Shown here one piece after another: positions 1 through 6,861 of a stretch of DNA of 64,000 bases. A model generated the notes under the pieces. It was not told where the DNA came from, did no database searches, and saw only the letters and a list, made by a program, of their open reading frames with translations. Made by a program: the position numbers and the translations under genes. The stretch comes from Rhodanobacteraceae bacterium (GTDB lineage Bacteria; Pseudomonadota; Gammaproteobacteria; Xanthomonadales; Rhodanobacteraceae). Position 1 is the stretch's first letter. Every line of letters begins with the position of its first letter. Location of the stretch: positions 1 through 64,000 of the forward strand of contig SCQS01000054.1 in assembly GCA_004299705.1 (NCBI GenBank), in the 5' to 3' direction.

Positions 1-983
1 AGCAGCAGCGAGCCGCCGACCACCACCGCGAGATAGACCAGGATGAACACGCCACGCGCAGGCGCGAACGCGAAGGCGTGCACGCTGGTGAGCAGTCCGG
101 AGCGCACCAGGAAGGTGCCGAGCAGCGAGAACGCGAACGCGAAGATCGACAGCAGCAGCGTCCACGCGCGCAGACCGTCGCGCTTGTCGGTGATCGCCTG
201 CGCGTGGATCAGCGCGGCGCCGATCAGCCACGGCATGAACGAGGCGTTCTCGACCGGATCCCAGAACCACCAGCCGCCCCAGCCGAGTTCGTAATACGCC
301 CACGCACTGCCCGCGACGATGCCGAGGGTGAGAAATCCCCACGCGACGTTGGTCCACGGCCGCGCCCAGCGTACCCATGTGGCTTTGAGCTCACCGCCCA
401 GCAAGGATGCAATCGCGAACGCGAAGGCGACGCTGAAACCGACGTAGCCCATGTACAGCATCGGTGGGTGGAACACCAGGCCTGGGTCCTGCAGTACCGG
501 GTTCAGGTCGGCGCCGTTGACGGGTGCGGGAAGCAGGCGTGTGAATGGATTGGAGGTCGTGATCATGTACAGCAGGAAGCCGAACGCCACGAACCCGAGC
601 ACGCCGATTACGCGCGAGAAGAACGCCTGCGGCAGCCTGCCGCCGAACACCACGATCGCGACCGACCACAGGTTGAGGATCAGCATCCACAGCAGCAGCG
701 AACCCTCGTGCGCGCCCCACACCGCCGACAATTTGTAGAACCACGGCAGCGTGAGGTTGGAGTTCTGCGCGACGTACGCGACCGAAAAATCGTTGCTCCA
801 GAACGCCCAGGTGAGAATGCCGTACGCGATCGCGATGAACACGAACTGCCCGATCGCGAGGCTGGGCGCGGTCGCCATCAGCGGTTTGCTGCCGCGCCAC
901 GCGCCGATGATCGGCAGCAGGCATTGCAGGCCGCTGAGCAGCAGCGCAAGGATCAGCGCGACCTGGCCGAGTTCGGGACTCAT
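1..983 (-). CDS. ccmF: Cytochrome c heme lyase subunit CcmF (partial, C-terminus outside window)
   Basis: CcmF is the inner-membrane heme lyase component that attaches heme to apocytochrome c, working with CcmH/I after heme delivery by CcmE. The first 327 residues are visible, starting MSPELGQVALILALLLSG, with many hydrophobic segments. The tryptophan-rich heme-handling motif GWGGWWFWDPVEN is intact, followed by ASFMPWL. The frame runs off the left edge without a stop, so about half of the usual ~650 residues is missing here. The start ATG overlaps the ccmE stop codon (ATGA), so the two are probably translationally coupled as the distal part of a ccmABCDEF operon. Identification is by the WWD motif and operon position and is very secure. 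Confidence 0.96.
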   Translation of the reverse strand, partial: MSPELGQVALILALLLSGLQCLLPIIGAWRGSKPLMATAPSLAIGQFVFIAIAYGILTWAFWSNDFSVAYVAQNSNLTLPWFYKLSAVWGAHEGSLLLWMLILNLWSVAIVVFGGRLPQAFFSRVIGVLGFVAFGFLLYMITTSNPFTRLLPAPVNGADLNPVLQDPGLVFHPPMLYMGYVGFSVAFAFAIASLLGGELKATWVRWARPWTNVAWGFLTLGIVAGSAWAYYELGWGGWWFWDPVENASFMPWLIGAALIHAQAITDKRDGLRAWTLLLSIFAFAFSLLGTFLVRSGLLTSVHAFAFAPARGVFILVYLAVVVGGSLL

Positions 984-1450
984 GGCGCGCCCCCGCCCTG
1001 CGCCGTCTTGGGGATCCGATTTTCTTCCTTGGCCTTCGCAATCGCCTGCGCGACCTGCGGCGGCATGTAGGTCGCGTCGTGCTTGGCCAACACCTTGGTC
1101 GCGACGAACTTGCCGTCGACCATCGTGCCGGTGGTGATGGTGCTTTGGCCCACCCGGAACAGGTCGGGCAGGATGCCGGTATAGGTCACCGGGATGTTCT
1201 GGAAACGGTCGGTGATCACGAAGTCGGTGGTGAGCGTGCCGGGCACATGGTGCACGCTGCCTTCCTTGACGATCCCGCCCAGCCGGAACGGGTGCCCGCC
1301 GGTCGGCGCCTTGCCGGCGTCCACTTCGGTGGGCGAGTACAGATAAGTCATGTTCCGCTGCAGCGCGAACACCGACAGGCCGGTCGCGATCGCGACGGCG
1401 CCGAGGATCAGCAGCGTGACGATCAGCCGCCGCTTGCGAACCGGATTCAT
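980..1450 (-). CDS. ccmE: Periplasmic heme chaperone CcmE
   Basis: CcmE binds heme covalently in the periplasm and passes it to the CcmF heme lyase. The 156-residue protein has a short cytoplasmic arginine/lysine-rich start (MNPVRKRRLI), one membrane anchor at about residues 9-30, then the beta-barrel periplasmic domain. The heme-binding signature is visible as LAKHDATYMPP, with the covalent-heme histidine at 124 and the axial tyrosine at 128. A longer upstream frame exists, but the ATG at 1450 gives the usual family length and overlaps the ccmD stop (ATGA). The stop likewise overlaps the ccmF start, indicating tight coupling. Confidence 0.96.
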   Translation of the reverse strand: MNPVRKRRLIVTLLILGAVAIATGLSVFALQRNMTYLYSPTEVDAGKAPTGGHPFRLGGIVKEGSVHHVPGTLTTDFVITDRFQNIPVTYTGILPDLFRVGQSTITTGTMVDGKFVATKVLAKHDATYMPPQVAQAIAKAKEENRIPKTAQGGGAP

Positions 1451-1641
1451 GTGGGTGCCTCCGCGCGCGTCGCGCGCGTGTTGCGGGTGCGCTCGCGCGC
1501 GATGCGTCCGCGCAATGCGCGCGTGATGCGACGCCGACGCAGGGCAGGCGAGAACCAGTCCCACGCCAGCACGATGAAGAACACCGCGTACGCGGGCCAC
1601 ACGTACATCGCGAAGCCGCCCATTGCGAAAAATTGCATCAT
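1447..1641 (-). CDS. ccmD: Heme exporter protein CcmD
   Basis: CcmD is a small membrane protein that holds the CcmABC-CcmE complex together during release of heme-loaded CcmE. Two adjacent ATGs (1641 and 1638) give about 64 residues. The start MMQFFAMGGFAMYVWPAYAVF is characteristic of the family: a glycine/aromatic segment followed by one transmembrane helix and a basic arginine-rich cytoplasmic tail. The stop overlaps the ccmE start. Unlike the other junctions, the ccmC-ccmD junction has a 145-bp spacer holding two perfect hairpins (1710-1731 and 1734-1752). The call rests on position and sequence pattern, because proteins this short carry few diagnostic residues. Confidence 0.88.
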   Translation of the reverse strand: MMQFFAMGGFAMYVWPAYAVFFIVLAWDWFSPALRRRRITRALRGRIARERTRNTRATRAEAPT

Positions 1642-1709
1642 GCCGGTCCCTCGCGATGGCAACCTGCATTGAGCGACAACGCAAGGGGATGCATGCCCCC
1701 ACCACCCCC

Positions 1710-1752
1710 GACGATTCCTTGCGGAATCGTCCACCCCCTCGACTCGAGGGGG
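1710..1752. repeat. Double hairpin between ccmC and ccmD
   Basis: Two adjacent perfect inverted repeats lie here: GACGATTCC/GGAATCGTC with a TTGC loop at 1710-1731, and a C5-TCGA/TCGA-G5 palindrome at 1734-1752. There is no T-run, so an intrinsic terminator is unlikely. The second hairpin resembles the CCCCCTTC-N-GAAGGGGG hairpins scattered through the window. A stem here could affect the relative expression or mRNA stability of ccmABC versus ccmDEF. Confidence 0.6.
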
Positions 1753-1786
1753 CTGGCAAAACCCGCAACAGGACAGATGCGGAGGG

Positions 1787-2551
1787 TCATCGGCTTGTCT
1801 CCGTCACCAGCGATCGCACCCACTGCTTGCCGCCTTCCAGCGACAGCAGGCCGGTGCGCGCGCGGCCGAGGATGCTGGCGAAGAAATAAAGGTGCGTCGC
1901 CAGTGTCATCACCAGCAGCGGCCATAGCATCGACGGCGCGATCGAGGATTGGCTGAGGTGCAACCAGTCGACCGTGCTGCCCTGGTGCAGGGTGTTCCAC
2001 CACACCACCGAGTAGTGCACGATCGGCAGGTTGACGATGCCGACCAGCGCCAGCAACGAGGCCGCGCGTGCGCCGCGGCGGCGATCCTCGAAGGCGTTGT
2101 ACAGGCCGATCACACCGAGATAGAGGAAGAACAGCACCAGTTCCGAAGTCAGCCGCGCGCCCCAGGTCCACCAGGTGCCCCACATCGGCCGGCCCCACAG
2201 CGAGCCGGTGGCGAGCGTGATCAGGGTGAATGCGGCGCCGATCGGCGCGCATTCCATCGCGATCACCTCGGCCAGTTTCACGCGCCAGACCAGCGCGACC
2301 AGTCCGGTGACGGCCATGCAGGCGTAGATGAACAGGCTCATCCACGCGCTCGGCACGTGGATGAAGATGATGCGGTAGGCGTCGCCTTGCCGGAAGTCGG
2401 GCGGCGCCAGCACCAGTCCACCGTACAACCCGATCGCCGCGCACACCAGCGCCGCCGCGATCAGCCACGGGCGCAAGGCGCCGGCGAAACGGTAGAAGTT
2501 CGGCGGCGAGCCGAGCCAGTGCATCCAGTGGGGGAGATAGGAACGGGACAT
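1787..2551 (-). CDS. ccmC: Heme exporter / holo-CcmE release protein CcmC
   Basis: CcmC presents heme to CcmE for covalent attachment and acts with the CcmAB ATPase. The 254-residue protein begins MSRSYLPHWMHWLGSP and has six predicted membrane segments with the tryptophan-rich loop MWGTWWTWGARLTSEL and a second conserved histidine region (IVNLPIVHYSVVWWNTLHQ). In the CcmC proteins I know, the loop reads WGTWWxWDARLTS; here the aspartate codon is glycine (GGC). The ATG at 2551 was chosen because it gives the normal length and lies 1 bp beyond the ccmB stop. The family call is certain; the effect of the D-to-G change is unknown. Confidence 0.95.
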   Translation of the reverse strand: MSRSYLPHWMHWLGSPPNFYRFAGALRPWLIAAALVCAAIGLYGGLVLAPPDFRQGDAYRIIFIHVPSAWMSLFIYACMAVTGLVALVWRVKLAEVIAMECAPIGAAFTLITLATGSLWGRPMWGTWWTWGARLTSELVLFFLYLGVIGLYNAFEDRRRGARAASLLALVGIVNLPIVHYSVVWWNTLHQGSTVDWLHLSQSSIAPSMLWPLLVMTLATHLYFFASILGRARTGLLSLEGGKQWVRSLVTETSR

Positions 2552-2552
2552 G

Positions 2553-3296
2553 TCACGCTTCAACCGCGATCCGCAAGGCCGCCGCACAAGCGAGCGGCGC
2601 CAGCACGATCGCCAGCACCAAGGCTGCCGCCAGCCACGTCAACGGGGCCACGTACGGCATGCCGGATTGCGCCGCGGCGATGGCGCCGGCGGCGAAGATC
2701 ACCACCGGAACCGCCAGTGGCAGCAGCATCAAGGCGACCAGGATACCAGAGCGGCGCGCACCGGCCGCCAAGGCCGACAGCACGGCCCCCAGCAGCACCA
2801 GCAGCGGGGTCGCCAACAACAGCGTCAGCATCAACACCGGCAACACTTTCACGGGCAAGTTCAACAGGGCGCCCAGCAGCGGCATCACGATGATCAAGGG
2901 TAAGACGGTGGTCAGCCAGTGCGCGATGACCCGGGTCAAGGCCAGCAGCGCCAGCGGCTGCGGCGCCAGCAACCATTGTTCCAGCGTGCCGTCTTCCAGG
3001 TCGCTGCGGAACATCGATTCCAGCGCCGGCAGCATCGCCAGCACCACGATCACCAGCAGCACGCCGCCGGCGATCCGGCCCAGCAGTTCCGGGTCCGGTC
3101 CCAGCGCGAACGGAAACAGCGCGGCCACGATCACCGCATACAGCAGCGGCAGGAACAATTCGCCACGGCGCCGCCAGGCCAGCGTGAAGTCGCGGCGCAG
3201 CAGCGCGGCGCAGGCGCGCAGCGTGCCGGATGAACGCTGGTCTGTCGTGGGAGCGACCGGCGTCGAGTTGGCGATGGGTTGGACGGCGGTGACCAT
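2553..3296 (-). CDS. ccmB: Heme exporter membrane subunit CcmB
   Basis: CcmB is the permease subunit of the CcmAB(C) ABC transporter, needed to release holo-CcmE from CcmC. The 247-residue protein has six hydrophobic segments and the family signature RSDLEDGTLEQWLLAPQPL near residue 100, plus the preceding LLRRDFTLAWRRRGE region. The N-terminus is about 20 residues longer than in E. coli CcmB, so an internal start is possible. It ends 1 bp before ccmC, but 279 bp separate it from ccmA, and that gap holds a large inverted repeat (3312-3560). Confidence 0.94.
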   Translation of the reverse strand: MVTAVQPIANSTPVAPTTDQRSSGTLRACAALLRRDFTLAWRRRGELFLPLLYAVIVAALFPFALGPDPELLGRIAGGVLLVIVVLAMLPALESMFRSDLEDGTLEQWLLAPQPLALLALTRVIAHWLTTVLPLIIVMPLLGALLNLPVKVLPVLMLTLLLATPLLVLLGAVLSALAAGARRSGILVALMLLPLAVPVVIFAAGAIAAAQSGMPYVAPLTWLAAALVLAIVLAPLACAAALRIAVEA

Positions 3297-3311
3297 GACG
3301 AAGCGCTTTCA

Positions 3312-3560
3312 GTCCGCAAAAGAACGCGAATGAACGCCAATAAAAGCAAAGGCAAGGAATGAATCAATCATTATCGTCGTCATTCCAGCGACGCGGAGAG
3401 CGGCCATGGACGGCCGCGCTTTGAGGAGCGAGGAAAGCGGGAATCCAGTTTTTCGCGTTCGATGCAGAGGCACCGGGTGTCGCTTCGAGATTCCGGGTTG
3501 CGAGCAAAATCAGAGGTTCCTCGGCTTTGCATTTGCGTTCATTCGCGTTCATTTGCGGAC
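3312..3560. repeat. Inverted repeat pair in the ccmA-ccmB gap
   Basis: A 26-bp arm at 3312-3337 (beginning GTCCGCAAAAGAACGCG) is repeated in inverted orientation at 3535-3560 with 25 of 26 positions matching. The span between them carries an inner GCGGCC/GGCCGC hairpin near 3400 and a CATTCCAGC...GGGAATCCAG pair. A shorter relative with the same GTCCGC-AAG-ACGC arms lies at 13901-13980. This looks like a dispersed non-coding element that has entered a normally compact operon. Confidence 0.7.
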
Positions 3561-3575
3561 AATGTGCTTTTGCTT

Positions 3576-4214
3576 TTAAGCATCAAGGTGAATGTGCCGC
3601 GCGTTCGGATCGGCGAAGCGCACCGCACCGTGGCTGGTCACCAGTGCCGCGCCGCCCGTATTGCAGTGTGCCGCGATCAGGGCGTTCACCAAATCGATGC
3701 CATGGCGATCGAGGTTGGCGTAGGGTTCGTCCAGCAACCAGATGTCGCCCGGCAACAGCAGCAGGCGCGCCAGGCCGACGCGTTTCTTCTGGCCGGCGGA
3801 AAGCGTGCGCAGCGGTTCGTCGAGCCATGCCTCGATGCCGACCCGTTCCATCACGGAAGCCGTGCTGGCGCCGTCGCGCTGGCCGTACAGGCCGGCGAGG
3901 AAATCCAGGTTCTCGCGTGCGCTCAGCGACTCGTTCATGCCGAGGCGGTGTCCCAGCCACAGCACGCGCCCGTTGCGGCTGTCGCGCGAGGCCGGCCGTC
4001 CGTCGAAACGGATTTCGCCCTCGCCGGGCGGCAGCATGCCTGCCAGCACCCGCAGCAACGTGGTCTTGCCCGAACCGTTGTCGCCTTCGACCAGCACGGT
4101 TTCGCCGGGCCGCAGGCTGAAATCCAGCGGTCCGAACACGGGCTCGTCGTCGCGCGAATACGCGAGCCGGTGCGCCGAAAGCAGCGGCGCGGAAGGGGCG
4201 AAAGGCGTGGTCAT
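3576..4214 (-). CDS. ccmA: Heme exporter ATP-binding protein CcmA
   Basis: CcmA is the ATPase of the CcmAB transporter that powers release of heme-loaded CcmE. Visible motifs are the Walker A GDNGSGKTTLL, the ABC signature LSAGQKKRVGLARL, the Walker B WLLDEPYANLD and the H-loop VTSHGA. From the ATG at 4214 (MTTPFAPSAPLL) the protein has 212 residues, normal for the family; a longer frame reaching 4259 has less family-like sequence. It is the first gene of the minus-strand ccm cluster. Upstream (4215-4328) there is only a 22-bp palindrome and no clear promoter. Confidence 0.95.
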   Translation of the reverse strand: MTTPFAPSAPLLSAHRLAYSRDDEPVFGPLDFSLRPGETVLVEGDNGSGKTTLLRVLAGMLPPGEGEIRFDGRPASRDSRNGRVLWLGHRLGMNESLSARENLDFLAGLYGQRDGASTASVMERVGIEAWLDEPLRTLSAGQKKRVGLARLLLLPGDIWLLDEPYANLDRHGIDLVNALIAAHCNTGGAALVTSHGAVRFADPNARHIHLDA

Positions 4215-4273
4215 GGCGTGCAGCCAAGCATTGTCCCAGCCACGGCGCAGCCTGTCCACGCGAGGGGTTTATA

Positions 4274-4295
4274 CCCCCTTCGCAAGCGAAGGGGG
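4274..4295. repeat. CCCCCTTCGC/GCGAAGGGGG palindrome
   Basis: A perfect 10-bp stem with an AA loop in the gap between the DUF3293 gene and ccmA. It belongs to the CCCCCTTC-N-GAAGGGGG hairpin family seen also near 8667, 20709, 26098, 31513, 31595, 49526 and 49586. No T-run follows on either strand. Confidence 0.7.
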
Positions 4296-4328
4296 AAGAC
4301 AAGCTCGGGCCGTTGATGGTTTGGAGGC

Positions 4329-4745
4329 TCAAATCAACTCGTGCAACTCCGCCACACCCGCGCCCGTTCCGCGCACCACCCCGAGCTGGCCGAAGCGGCG
4401 TGCCATTGCGTCGAGTTGCGCATAGGTCATGCCCGGCACGAACAGGCTGGGTTCGCGCCAGTCGCTGGCGCCGACGCCAAGGCCCCCGAAATAGCGGTGG
4501 CGGTCGCCCTTGATCTCGTCGCGCAGGCGACGCTGGCGAATTTTGTTACTGGCGAGCGACAGGCTCACGCCGGCCGGGTTCCAGGCCGTGATGTATCCCC
4601 AAGGGTCGTCGGCGTGGCGCAACAGTGCCAGCAGTTGCGGCGGCAAGGGTCGGCCGCACCAGATGCTGACGTAACCGCCGTGCGGCAGGCGCACCCGGTA
4701 ATCGGTTTCGGTCCATGCGCGCCGGATCGATTCGGGCAGTGGCAT
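4329..4745 (-). CDS. DUF3293 domain protein
   Basis: This 138-residue protein of unknown function matches the DUF3293 pattern: an N-terminal segment with YRVRLPHGGYVSIWCG, the central ITAWNPAGVSLS motif, a basic RLRDEIKG segment, and the C-terminal WREPSLFVPGMTYAQLDAMARRFGQ region. It is soluble with no signal peptide. The ATG at 4745 lies 4 bp downstream of the kmo stop, so it is the last gene of the kynurenine-related run and is probably cotranscribed, although no functional link to tryptophan catabolism is established. I recognise the family by motif only. Confidence 0.75.
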   Translation of the reverse strand: MPLPESIRRAWTETDYRVRLPHGGYVSIWCGRPLPPQLLALLRHADDPWGYITAWNPAGVSLSLASNKIRQRRLRDEIKGDRHRYFGGLGVGASDWREPSLFVPGMTYAQLDAMARRFGQLGVVRGTGAGVAELHELI

Positions 4746-4749
4746 GTGG

Positions 4750-6123
4750 TCAGGCGCCTTGTGGCAGGGGCGGCAGCTCGGCGCGTACACGCGTCGCAGC
4801 CGCGTCGAGGTTGATGCCGTCCAGGCTGTCGTGGCCGGCGAGTAGCGATTCCATCAGCGCGGCTTGCGCGCGTTCACGCGTCACGCAGGTCGCGTACGGA
4901 ATCGCGGTGAAGCTGACCATCCGGTAACGCGACATGAAATGCGTGGGTGCGCGCTCGGTCAGTGCCGCCGCGAGTTCGCGCTTCAGCAGATAATGCGGAT
5001 CGGCGACGCCATCGCGCATCTCGATGTAGTTGGCCTGCGACATCGCGGCGATCGCGTCGGCGTCGGGTTTGCGACGACGTTCAAATTCCGCGAACACGGC
5101 TGCGGGCTTGCTCGGCAGCGCGGCCAGCAGCGTCGCGAGTTCGACGGCGTCCTCGAAGCCACAGTTCATGCCCTGGCCGTGGAAGGGCACGATCGCGTGC
5201 GCGGCGTCGCCCAGCAGCAACGCGCGGCCGTCGAGATGCCAGCGGTCAAGATACAGCGTCGCCAGTTGTCCGACCGGGTGCGCGTTCCAATCCGCATCGA
5301 ACGTCGGCATCGATGCCAGCGCATCGGGGAATTGCGCATCGAAAAACGCGCGCGCCGCGCCGACATCCGGCAGTGTCGCGAAACTCGGGTACGCGCCCTC
5401 GGCGGGCAGGAACAGCGTGACCGTGAAGTTGCCCTCGGTGTTGGGCAGCGCGATGCACATGTAATGCCCGCGTGGCCAGATGTGCAGGGCGTGGGGTTCC
5501 AGCGCGAACCTGCCGGAACCCGGAGATGGGATCTCCAGTTCCCTGTAACCGTGCCCCAGCGGTTCGATCCGTTCGCCGAGGTCGGCGTGCTTCAACATCG
5601 CCGCGCGCAGCGCGGAGCCCGCGCCGTCGCAGCCCAGCAACAGGTTGGCGTGATGATTGCGCGTGGTACCGTCAGGATTCGCCAGCGTGATGGTGCCGCC
5701 CGCGAAATCGGCGCCAGCCATCGCTGCGTCGAAATGCAGCTTGGCGCCCGCGCGTTCGGCCGCATCCAGCAGCAGGATATTCAGGCCGCCGCGCGACACC
5801 GAGCGGATCACTTCGGAATCGTCCAGCCCGTAGCGTTGCAGGTTGGTCGTGCCGTCGAGCGCGTGCACCATGCGTCCGCGCATCATCACCGCTTGTGCGA
5901 GCACGTTATCGGCAAGCCCGGCCTGCCTCAGTGCGCGCAAGCCGCGTTCGGCAAGGGCAAGGTTGATCGAGCGACCACCGAGGAAACCATGCGTGCGCGG
6001 ATCGGGCCGACGCTCGAATACTTCGACCTCGAAACCGCGCTGCGCCAGCAGCGTCGCCAGCAACGATCCGACCAGACCGGCGCCGATCAACGTCACCTTG
6101 GAGTTTTTCGCGGAAGGCGTCAT
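4750..6123 (-). CDS. kmo: Kynurenine 3-monooxygenase
   Basis: KMO is an FAD- and NADPH-dependent hydroxylase converting L-kynurenine to 3-hydroxykynurenine. The 457-residue protein starts MTPSAKNSKVTLIGAGLVGS, giving the dinucleotide-binding GxGxxG motif at residues 12-17. It carries the family segments FLGGRSINLALAERG, LLGCDGAGSALR, and the flavin-binding LLGDAAHAIVPFHGQGMNCG. The C-terminal MSRYRMVSFTAIPYA region is also typical. The ATG at 6123 is preferred over an upstream frame to 6300 because the extension is low-complexity and unlike the family. Its product is the substrate of KynU, encoded about 0.7 kb upstream in the same direction. Confidence 0.95.
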   Translation of the reverse strand: MTPSAKNSKVTLIGAGLVGSLLATLLAQRGFEVEVFERRPDPRTHGFLGGRSINLALAERGLRALRQAGLADNVLAQAVMMRGRMVHALDGTTNLQRYGLDDSEVIRSVSRGGLNILLLDAAERAGAKLHFDAAMAGADFAGGTITLANPDGTTRNHHANLLLGCDGAGSALRAAMLKHADLGERIEPLGHGYRELEIPSPGSGRFALEPHALHIWPRGHYMCIALPNTEGNFTVTLFLPAEGAYPSFATLPDVGAARAFFDAQFPDALASMPTFDADWNAHPVGQLATLYLDRWHLDGRALLLGDAAHAIVPFHGQGMNCGFEDAVELATLLAALPSKPAAVFAEFERRRKPDADAIAAMSQANYIEMRDGVADPHYLLKRELAAALTERAPTHFMSRYRMVSFTAIPYATCVTRERAQAALMESLLAGHDSLDGINLDAAATRVRAELPPLPQGA

Positions 6124-6125
6124 GT

Positions 6126-6188
6126 CTACTTCAGTCGCTTCGACAGCCGGATCAGCGCATCGAGGTGGTCGTGCTTCCCCATTGCCAT
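6126..6188 (-). CDS. Possible 20-residue leader peptide upstream of kmo
   Basis: A short frame reading MAMGKHDHLDALIRLSKRLK fills the space between the vapC stop and the kmo start and ends 2 bp before the kmo ATG. A GAGGG sequence precedes its ATGs. It has a charged, helix-like composition and matches nothing I recognise. It may be a translated leader, the remnant of a gene displaced by vapBC, or chance. Evidence is weak. Confidence 0.22.
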   Translation of the reverse strand: MAMGKHDHLDALIRLSKRLK

Positions 6189-6191
6189 CCC

Positions 6192-6590
6192 TCAATTGGC
6201 CGCGTAATCGACCACCTTGAGCTCCGCCACCCGCGAAAGTTCGCGCACGTTGCGGGTCAATAGCGGCAGCCTGTGCTCGATCGCGCTGGCGGCGATCCAC
6301 AAATCATTGATGCCGACCGCCGAGCGGGACTTGTGCAGGGCGGCGTACAAACGGGCATATATGGCGAGCGTGGCGTCGGTCGGCAGCGTGAGCGGATACG
6401 TCGCGAGGAACTGTTGGACGCGCGCGGCGCTGTGTCCGGCAATGACCGCACCGGCGAGGAATTCGCCCTTGGCGATCCAGGGCAATGCCAGCACGCAGTC
6501 GCCGTTGGCTTCCAGGAAGCGGGCTTCCGGGCCAGCCTGTGGTTGGCGCCACAGGCCGATCAGGAAATTGGTGTCCAGCAGGTAATCCAC
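6192..6590 (-). CDS. vapC: VapC-type PIN-domain ribonuclease toxin
   Basis: This 132-residue protein is a PIN-domain endoribonuclease of the VapC toxin type. The acidic active-site residues are D6 in MDYLLDTNF, E43 in AKGEF, and D96 in GINDLWIAA; the family LLTRN motif is near residue 113. The gene starts 1 bp after the stop of the upstream antitoxin gene, the standard antitoxin-toxin order. It sits between kynU and kmo on the same strand, so the toxin pair divides the kynurenine genes. RNA target and activity cannot be judged from sequence. Confidence 0.9.
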   Translation of the reverse strand: MDYLLDTNFLIGLWRQPQAGPEARFLEANGDCVLALPWIAKGEFLAGAVIAGHSAARVQQFLATYPLTLPTDATLAIYARLYAALHKSRSAVGINDLWIAASAIEHRLPLLTRNVRELSRVAELKVVDYAAN

Positions 6591-6591
6591 G

Positions 6592-6834
6592 TCAGGCCGC
6601 TTTCCAAGGATCGCGCCAGCGCTTCGGATCGCGCTGGGCCGCGGCGGCTTCTTCCACGAGCTTGGCCTGCCTCGGGGTCAATGGCGGCAATTTGCGGGCG
6701 TCCTTGAGCATCTGCGCGGCGGTGCCGCGCTTGGGCACCGCGCGCAAGATCACCTTGCTGAAGGAGTCCTTGGGCGAGGTCTTGAGCGCGGCGATGCGCT
6801 CGTAGGCCTGTTCGGTGAGGGTGATGGTTTTCAT
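6592..6834 (-). CDS. vapB: VapB-type antitoxin
   Basis: This 80-residue protein resembles the DUF217-type VapB antitoxins that pair with PIN-domain toxins: MKTITLTEQAYERIAALK, then DSFSKVILRAVPKR, then a charged C-terminal tail likely to bind and block the toxin. The N-terminal part probably forms the DNA-binding dimer that autoregulates the pair. It lies 27 bp downstream of the kynU stop. Near 6840-6875 the sequence ATGACTCGTGTGGTCATGCAGTCATG contains short repeats of GTCATG/CATGAC that could serve as its operator, although I cannot prove it. Confidence 0.8.
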   Translation of the reverse strand: MKTITLTEQAYERIAALKTSPKDSFSKVILRAVPKRGTAAQMLKDARKLPPLTPRQAKLVEEAAAAQRDPKRWRDPWKAA

Positions 6835-6861
6835 GCCTGCATGGTAGCATGACTCGTGTGG

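Noticed and set aside
1710-1752. Intrinsic terminator within the ccm operon
   Set aside because: Stems are perfect, but no T-run follows on either strand.
1638-1790. A 50-codon frame between ccmC and ccmD whose start and stop both overlap neighbouring genes (ATGA and TGATG)
   Set aside because: It is mostly encoded by the two hairpins at 1710-1752, has a glycine/proline-rich non-family sequence, and resembles no Ccm protein. The overlaps are probably coincidental.
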